A stretch of DNA of 10,178 nucleotides. Source: an uncultured Comamonadaceae bacterium (GTDB taxonomy: Bacteria > Pseudomonadota > Gammaproteobacteria > Burkholderiales > Burkholderiaceae). Positions within the stretch are counted from its first letter, which is position 1, and the number at the start of each line of letters is the position of its first letter. A model generated the notes under the pieces. It did not search any database. It was not told where the DNA came from and was given only the letters and a program-made list of their open reading frames with translations. Below are positions 6,587-10,178 of this stretch, piece after piece. The stretch spans positions 1-10,178 of the forward strand of contig CAMLSD010000136.1 in assembly GCA_946482595.1 (NCBI GenBank), given 5' to 3'. A program made the translations under genes and the position numbers.

Positions 6587-6772
6587 ATGAATCCAGACGA
6601 GCAACAGCCGCTGCCGTCGTTGCGGTGCTCGCGAGGTATCCCGCCCCGCTGTGCGCCGCGCCTGGGCATCGGCCGTTTTCATCAGGATTCGCAAGCGGTG
6701 GATCCCTCGCGACACGGGTTCAACGAACTTCCCACGCACAAGGAAACGTCGGGCCGCCCCAAGTTTCCTTGA
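6587..6772 (+). CDS. Possible small ORF, doubtful
   Basis: An ATG at 6587 follows a good GGGAGG ribosome-binding site (spacer TTCGTTG) and opens a 61-codon frame beginning MNPDEQQPLPSLRCSRGIPP. It starts 34 bases after amtB. Against it: no recognised domain, third-position G+C near 70%, well below the neighbouring genes, and a 3' end lying inside an inverted repeat. It may be chance. Confidence 0.15.
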   Translation: MNPDEQQPLPSLRCSRGIPPRCAPRLGIGRFHQDSQAVDPSRHGFNELPTHKETSGRPKFP

Positions 6773-6815
6773 CCCCCGCGGGGGGCGGGCTGGGCGCAGC
6801 CCGGCCCTGGGGGCG
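6739..6815. repeat. GC-rich inverted repeats between convergent amtB and pcp
   Basis: CAAGGAAAC (6739-6747) and GTTTCCTTG (6763-6771) form a perfect 9-bp inverted repeat around a 15-base loop that itself contains GGG-CCG-CCC. It is followed by the palindrome CCCCCGCGGGGG (6773-6784) and a second hairpin, CGGGCT-GGGCGC-AGCCCG (6786-6803). The block sits just past the pcp stop and about 190 bases past amtB. It resembles the dispersed GC-rich intergenic repeats common in Burkholderiales and may end transcription from both sides, although no T run is present. Confidence 0.5.
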
Positions 6816-6824
6816 CTCACAACA

Positions 6825-7484
6825 CTAGTGCAGCGCGCCGCCGGGCAGCCGGTGGTCTTCAGTCTCGCGCAGCGTGATGCGCGCGGCCACCCGCACGGCG
6901 GCCAGCATCGTGTCCAGCGCCATGCTGGGGGTGGGCTGCGGCTGGCGGGCGGCCTGGCGCGGCAGCCAGGGCAGGTGCATGAAGCCGGCTTTCATCCCCG
7001 GGTGATGGCGCTCGGCGTGATGCATCAGGCCATAGAAGACATGGTTGCACACGAAGGTCCCGGCGGTCTGTGACACGGCTGCCGGCACCCCGGCCGCGCG
7101 CAGCGAGGCAACGATGGCCTTGAGCGGCAGGGTCGTGAAGTAGGCGGCCGGGCCGTCGGGCGCGATCGGCTGGTCGATCGGCTGCGCACCGGCGTTGTCG
7201 GGGATGCGGGCGTCGTCGATGTTGATCGCCACGCGTTCGACGCTCACCTCGCTGCGCCCGCCGGCCAGGCCCAGGGCCAGCACAGCGGCGGGCCGCAGTT
7301 CGTCCACGGTGGCCAGCAGCAGCTCCAGCGAACGGCCGAACACGCAGGGCAGCTCAAGGGCCTGCAGCCGCAGGCTGTCGTCCACCACACTGCCATCGAG
7401 CTGGCGCACCACCTCGAGCGTGGGGTTCTGGGCATCCCGGTCAACCGGTTCGACGCCGGTGATCTGGCCATGGGGCTGGCTCAT
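6825..7484 (-). CDS. pcp: Pyrrolidone-carboxylate peptidase (pyroglutamyl peptidase I)
   Basis: The 219-residue protein is of normal size for peptidase family C15, cytoplasmic enzymes that remove N-terminal pyroglutamate from peptides. The catalytic triad is present: Glu in SVERVAINIDDARIPDN, Cys in TAGTFVCNHVFYGLMH, and His in AGFMHLPWLPRQA. The N-terminal region, usually a hydrophobic strand followed by TGFEPFGG, reads ITGVEPVDRDAQNPTLE: the match resumes at DAQNPT, but the two Phe and the Gly-Gly are replaced. Those Phe residues help hold the pyroglutamyl ring in the family, so specificity or activity may differ. The ATG at 7484 gives a normal length, but no ribosome-binding site precedes it, only a C-rich tract; the frame stays open to 7580. 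It converges with amtB and diverges from pilU. Confidence 0.88.
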   Translation of the reverse strand: MSQPHGQITGVEPVDRDAQNPTLEVVRQLDGSVVDDSLRLQALELPCVFGRSLELLLATVDELRPAAVLALGLAGGRSEVSVERVAINIDDARIPDNAGAQPIDQPIAPDGPAAYFTTLPLKAIVASLRAAGVPAAVSQTAGTFVCNHVFYGLMHHAERHHPGMKAGFMHLPWLPRQAARQPQPTPSMALDTMLAAVRVAARITLRETEDHRLPGGALH

Positions 7485-7563
7485 GGGGGGGGTCCGGGGG
7501 GGGTGGACGGCGGGGCAGTCGGGCCGTGTGTGGCCCACCCCGAGTTGAGGGGGGTCCCCCCCA
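7485..7563. repeat. G-tracts and GC palindromes between pcp and pilU
   Basis: Immediately before the pcp start are two runs of eight G (7485-7492 and 7496-7503), then GGGG (7512-7515) and GGG (7521-7523) on the + strand, which together could form a G-quadruplex. Next come the hairpin GGGCC-GTGTGT-GGCCC (7521-7536) and the near-palindrome GGGGGG-T-CCCCCC (7549-7561). It looks like an intergenic repeat or structured spacer. It covers most of the 170-base gap between two divergent starts, so promoters for both genes must lie in or near it. Confidence 0.45.
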
Positions 7564-7654
7564 AACGGGGAGAGAACCAATGCAGGCTGAAGTGTACAAA
7601 TTGCAGTCAGGGTGCGGCACGGTGCTGTCGGGCCCGGCCAGTCAAGGAGGCTGC

Positions 7655-8758
7655 ATGGAACTTCAACCCCTGCTCAAGCTCGTGGCCGCGAAGGGCGGCT
7701 CCGACCTCTTCCTGTCGGTCGGTGCGCCGCCGCACATCAAGGTCGAAGGCCAGACCTATCCGGTCGACGTGCCGCCGCTGGCACCGGGCGAGGGCCGCCG
7801 GCTGGCCTACAGCATCATGTCCGAGCGACAGATCGCCGAGTTCGAGTCGAAGCTGGAGTTCAACATGAGCTACCAGGCCGAAGGCATCGGGCAGTTCCGC
7901 GTCAACGTGTTCAATCAGCGTGGCGAGACCTCGCTGGTGGCGCGGCTGGTGCGCCAGTCCATCCCGAGTTTCGGCGAGCTGCGCCTGCCGCCGGTGCTGC
8001 GTGATCTGGTGATGCTCAAGCGCGGCCTCGTGCTGATCGTCGGCGGGTCGGGCACCGGCAAGAGCACCACGCTGGCGGCGATGATCGATTACCGGGCCTC
8101 GCAGATCAGCGGGCACATCCTGACCATCGAGGACCCGATCGAGTTCTCGTTCAAGCACCAGCGCTCGCTGGTCGACCAGCGAGAAGTCGGCATCGACACC
8201 CTGAGTTTCGAGGATGCGCTGCGCAATGCGATGCGCGAGGCACCCGACCTCATCATGATCGGCGAGATCCGCAGCCGCGAGACCATGCACCAGGCGCTGA
8301 CCTATGCCCAGTCGGGCCACCTGTGCCTGAGCACCCTGCATGCGAGCAGTGCCAACCAGGCAATCGAACGCATCATGTCGTTCTACCCCGAGGAGGCGAT
8401 CCGCCAGCTGTCGATGGACCTCGCGCTGAACCTGCGCGGCGTGGTGAGCCAGCGGCTCATTCCCGGCCGCCACGGCAAGCGTGTGCTGGCCAGCGAGGTG
8501 CTGCTGAGTTCGCCGCTGGTGGCCGACTACATCCTCAAGGGCCGCATCGACGAGATCAAGACGGTGATGGCCCGCGGCGGCGAGGCCGGCATGGTCACCT
8601 TCGACCAGTCGCTGTTCCAGCTCTACAGCGACGGCCTCATCACGCTGGACGAGGCCATGGCCCATGCCGACTCGCGCACCGACCTGTCGCTGCGCATCCG
8701 GCTGCTGCAGCAGGGGGCGGACATCCCCGACAGCGGTTTCCAGCTGTCGAGGGTGTGA
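7655..8758 (+). CDS. pilU: PilU-type type IV pilus retraction ATPase
   Basis: The 367-residue protein is a PilT/PilU-family secretion ATPase, which drives pilus retraction from the cytoplasmic face. Visible motifs are Walker A GGSGTGKST (130-138), the Asp box IEDPIE (158-163), Walker B DLIMIGE (198-204) and the His box GHLCLSTLHA (221-230). The PilU-like wording (REAPDLIMIGEIRSRET, GHLCLSTLHASSANQAIERI, LNLRGVVSQRLIP) and the N terminus MELQPLLKLVAAKGGSDLF favour PilU over PilT. The ATG at 7655 is chosen for its strong AAGGAGG (7644-7650); an in-frame ATG at 7580 would add 25 non-family residues. No pilT or other pilus gene adjoins it, although pilT and pilU are commonly neighbours, so it may be a second, separate copy. 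The symbol is therefore by family, not by locus. Confidence 0.88.
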   Translation: MELQPLLKLVAAKGGSDLFLSVGAPPHIKVEGQTYPVDVPPLAPGEGRRLAYSIMSERQIAEFESKLEFNMSYQAEGIGQFRVNVFNQRGETSLVARLVRQSIPSFGELRLPPVLRDLVMLKRGLVLIVGGSGTGKSTTLAAMIDYRASQISGHILTIEDPIEFSFKHQRSLVDQREVGIDTLSFEDALRNAMREAPDLIMIGEIRSRETMHQALTYAQSGHLCLSTLHASSANQAIERIMSFYPEEAIRQLSMDLALNLRGVVSQRLIPGRHGKRVLASEVLLSSPLVADYILKGRIDEIKTVMARGGEAGMVTFDQSLFQLYSDGLITLDEAMAHADSRTDLSLRIRLLQQGADIPDSGFQLSRV

Positions 8759-8777
8759 CCCACCGCCCGCGGCAACG

Positions 8778-8791
8778 GGCCGGCGCCGGCC
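8778..8791. repeat. 14-bp GC palindrome between convergent pilU and hydantoinase-type genes
   Basis: GGCCGGCGCCGGCC is a perfect palindrome in the 40-base gap between the two stop codons. It might contribute to transcription termination in both directions, but it has no loop and no T run; simple GC richness could explain it. Confidence 0.3.
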
Positions 8792-8798
8792 ACGTCGC

Positions 8799-10178
8799 TC
8801 AGGCGATGCCGTAGCCCCCGCCGCCGGGGGTCTCGATCACGAAGCAGTCGCCCACGCCCATCTCGACCGAGCCGATGTGGGTGAGCCGCTCCACGCTGCC
8901 GTCCGAGCGCAGCACATGGTTGCGCCCGGGTTCGCCATCCGCGCCACCGGCCAGTCCGAAGGCACTGGTGGTGCGCCCGTTGGACAGGATCGAGGCGGTC
9001 ATCGGCTCGAGGAAGCGCACGACCCGCGTGCCGCCGTCGCCACCGGCAAACTGGCCGCCACCGCCCGAGCCGGCACGGATCGCAAAGCGTTCCAGCCGCA
9101 CCGGGTAGCGGAACTCCAGCACCTCCGGATCGGTGAGCCGCGAGTTGGTCATGTGCGTCTGCACCACACTCGTGCCGGCAAATCCGCGTGAGGGTCTGCC
9201 GTCATCCCCGAACTCGATGCCCGCGCCCGAGCCACCGGCGATGGTTTCGTAGTACTGGTAGCGCTCGTTGCCGAAGGTGAAGTTGTTCATCGTCGGCTGG
9301 CTGCCGGCCAGCACGCCCAGGGCGCCGTACAGCGCATTGGTCACGCAGGTCGACACCTCGACGTTGCCGGCCACCACGGCTGCGGGCGGGCGCGGGTTGA
9401 GCATCGACCCTTCGGGCACGATCACCTCGATGGGCTTGAGGCAGCCCGCATTGAGCGGGATGTCATCGTCCACCAGCGTGCGGAACACATACAGCACGGC
9501 CGCCATCGTCACCGCCCGCGGGGCGTTGAAGTTGTTGGGCATCTGGGCGCTGGTGCCGGTGAAGTCGACCACCGCCGAGCGGCGTTCGCGGTCGATGCGC
9601 ACGGCCACCTCGATGCGCGAGCCGTTGTCCAGCGGCAGCGTGAAGCGGCCGTCACGCGTGAGCGCCGGATCGAGCCGGGCAATCGCCATGCGCACGCTTT
9701 CCTCGGCGTTGTCCTGCACGTGGCGCATGTAAGCCTGCACGGTGTCCAGCCCGAACTGCGAGACCATCGCATGCAGCTCCTGCACGCCCTTTTCGTTGGC
9801 GGCGATCTGCGCGCGCAGGTCGGCCAGGTTCTGTGCCGGGTTGCGTGAGGGGTGCGGGCCGCTGGCCAGCAGGGCCAGCATCTCGGCCTCGCGCAGCACG
9901 CCGCCCTCGACCAGCTTGACGTTGTCGATCAGCACCCCTTCTTCATCGATGGTGCGCGAGAACGGCGGCATCGAGCCCGGGGTGATCCCGCCGATGTCGG
10001 CGTGGTGGCCGCGCGAGGCCACGTAGAACAGCGGCCGCCCGGTGGCCGTGCCCGGCAGGAACACCGGCGTCACCACGGTCACGTCGGGCAGGTGGGTGCC
10101 GCCGTGGTAGGGGTCGTTGAGCACATAGACATCGCCCTGGCGCATGTCGGGGTTGCGGTCGATCACGGTCTTGATCGA
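8799..10178 (-). CDS. HyuB-family hydrolase, probably 5-oxoprolinase, N terminus outside window
   Basis: The gene enters from the right edge; 459 residues remain and end [17 protein letters not shown], the usual C terminus of the hydantoinase B/oxoprolinase family. Near the start of the visible part is [20 protein letters not shown] (residues 17-36), then [20 protein letters not shown] and [16 protein letters not shown]. These are hallmarks of the family, and the wording of the second block resembles full-length 5-oxoprolinases, which hydrolyse 5-oxoproline to glutamate using ATP. About 70 residues would be missing if it is a stand-alone HyuB of ordinary size; far more if HyuA and HyuB are fused, as in 5-oxoprolinase. 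The apparent GTG at 10166 is internal, because homology continues upstream of it. A hydantoinase or other lactamase activity cannot be excluded. It converges with pilU. Confidence 0.85.
   Translation of the reverse strand, partial: SIKTVIDRNPDMRQGDVYVLNDPYHGGTHLPDVTVVTPVFLPGTATGRPLFYVASRGHHADIGGITPGSMPPFSRTIDEEGVLIDNVKLVEGGVLREAEMLALLASGPHPSRNPAQNLADLRAQIAANEKGVQELHAMVSQFGLDTVQAYMRHVQDNAEESVRMAIARLDPALTRDGRFTLPLDNGSRIEVAVRIDRERRSAVVDFTGTSAQMPNNFNAPRAVTMAAVLYVFRTLVDDDIPLNAGCLKPIEVIVPEGSMLNPRPPAAVVAGNVEVSTCVTNALYGALGVLAGSQPTMNNFTFGNERYQYYETIAGGSGAGIEFGDDGRPSRGFAGTSVVQTHMTNSRLTDPEVLEFRYPVRLERFAIRAGSGGGGQFAGGDGGTRVVRFLEPMTASILSNGRTTSAFGLAGGADGEPGRNHVLRSDGSVERLTHIGSVEMGVGDCFVIETPGGGGYGIA

Noticed and set aside
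5107..6669. 520-codon open frame on the - strand across amtB
   Set aside because: It is antisense to an unmistakable ammonium transporter, has His/Gln/Arg-rich low-complexity translation and no domain; long shadows are expected in high-GC DNA.
7607..8665. 352-codon open frame on the - strand across pilU
   Set aside because: Antisense to a gene with complete Walker motifs; no recognisable protein.

Overview
The window looks like a piece of ordinary chromosome from a high-GC betaproteobacterium, most likely Burkholderiales (the Leptothrix/Sphaerotilus/Rubrivivax-type part of the order is a guess). The basis is very high GC, strong G/C preference at third codon positions, the protein families present, and G/C-rich intergenic inverted repeats of a kind familiar in that order. 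I see no mobile element, CRISPR array, tRNA or rRNA.

Layout. (1) 1-171, +: the last 56 residues of a GGDEF diguanylate cyclase. (2) 197-4915, -: four genes in one direction: a methyl-accepting chemotaxis protein, a patatin-like phospholipase, an AraC-family regulator and a 10-TM EamA/DMT exporter. The gaps are 67, 4 and 72 bases, so patatin-AraC-EamA may be one transcript. The EamA frame has no stop inside the window unless a 7-C run at 232-238 is read with one base fewer; then it ends naturally at 197. (3) 4916-5349: a divergent control region between the chemoreceptor and an ammonium transporter. It holds a good sigma-54 promoter match, three NtrC-box-like dyads, two copies of another dyad (ATGTAG-N5-CTAC type on the - strand) and a perfect 10-bp inverted repeat. 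(4) 5350-6552, +: amtB, without a glnK next to it. (5) 6553-6824: a convergent gap with GC-rich inverted repeats. (6) 6825-7484, -: pyroglutamyl peptidase I (pcp) with its catalytic residues intact but an unusual N-terminal substrate-loop signature. (7) 7485-7654: G-tract and hairpin-rich spacer. (8) 7655-8758, +: a lone PilU-type retraction ATPase. (9) 8799-10178, -: the C-terminal part of a HyuB/5-oxoprolinase-type protein that continues past the window.

How the genes may work together. AmtB brings in ammonium, Pcp releases pyroglutamate from peptides, and a 5-oxoprolinase would convert it to glutamate. With the sigma-54/NtrC-like signals this suggests a loose nitrogen-scavenging theme. That is inference: the genes are on different strands and separated by pilU. 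The divergent chemoreceptor could share the nitrogen control. I found no convincing new multi-gene system. The most useful observations are the layered control region before amtB, the possible frameshift in the EamA gene, the altered Pcp signature, and hairpins overlapping ribosome-binding sites of two - strand genes.
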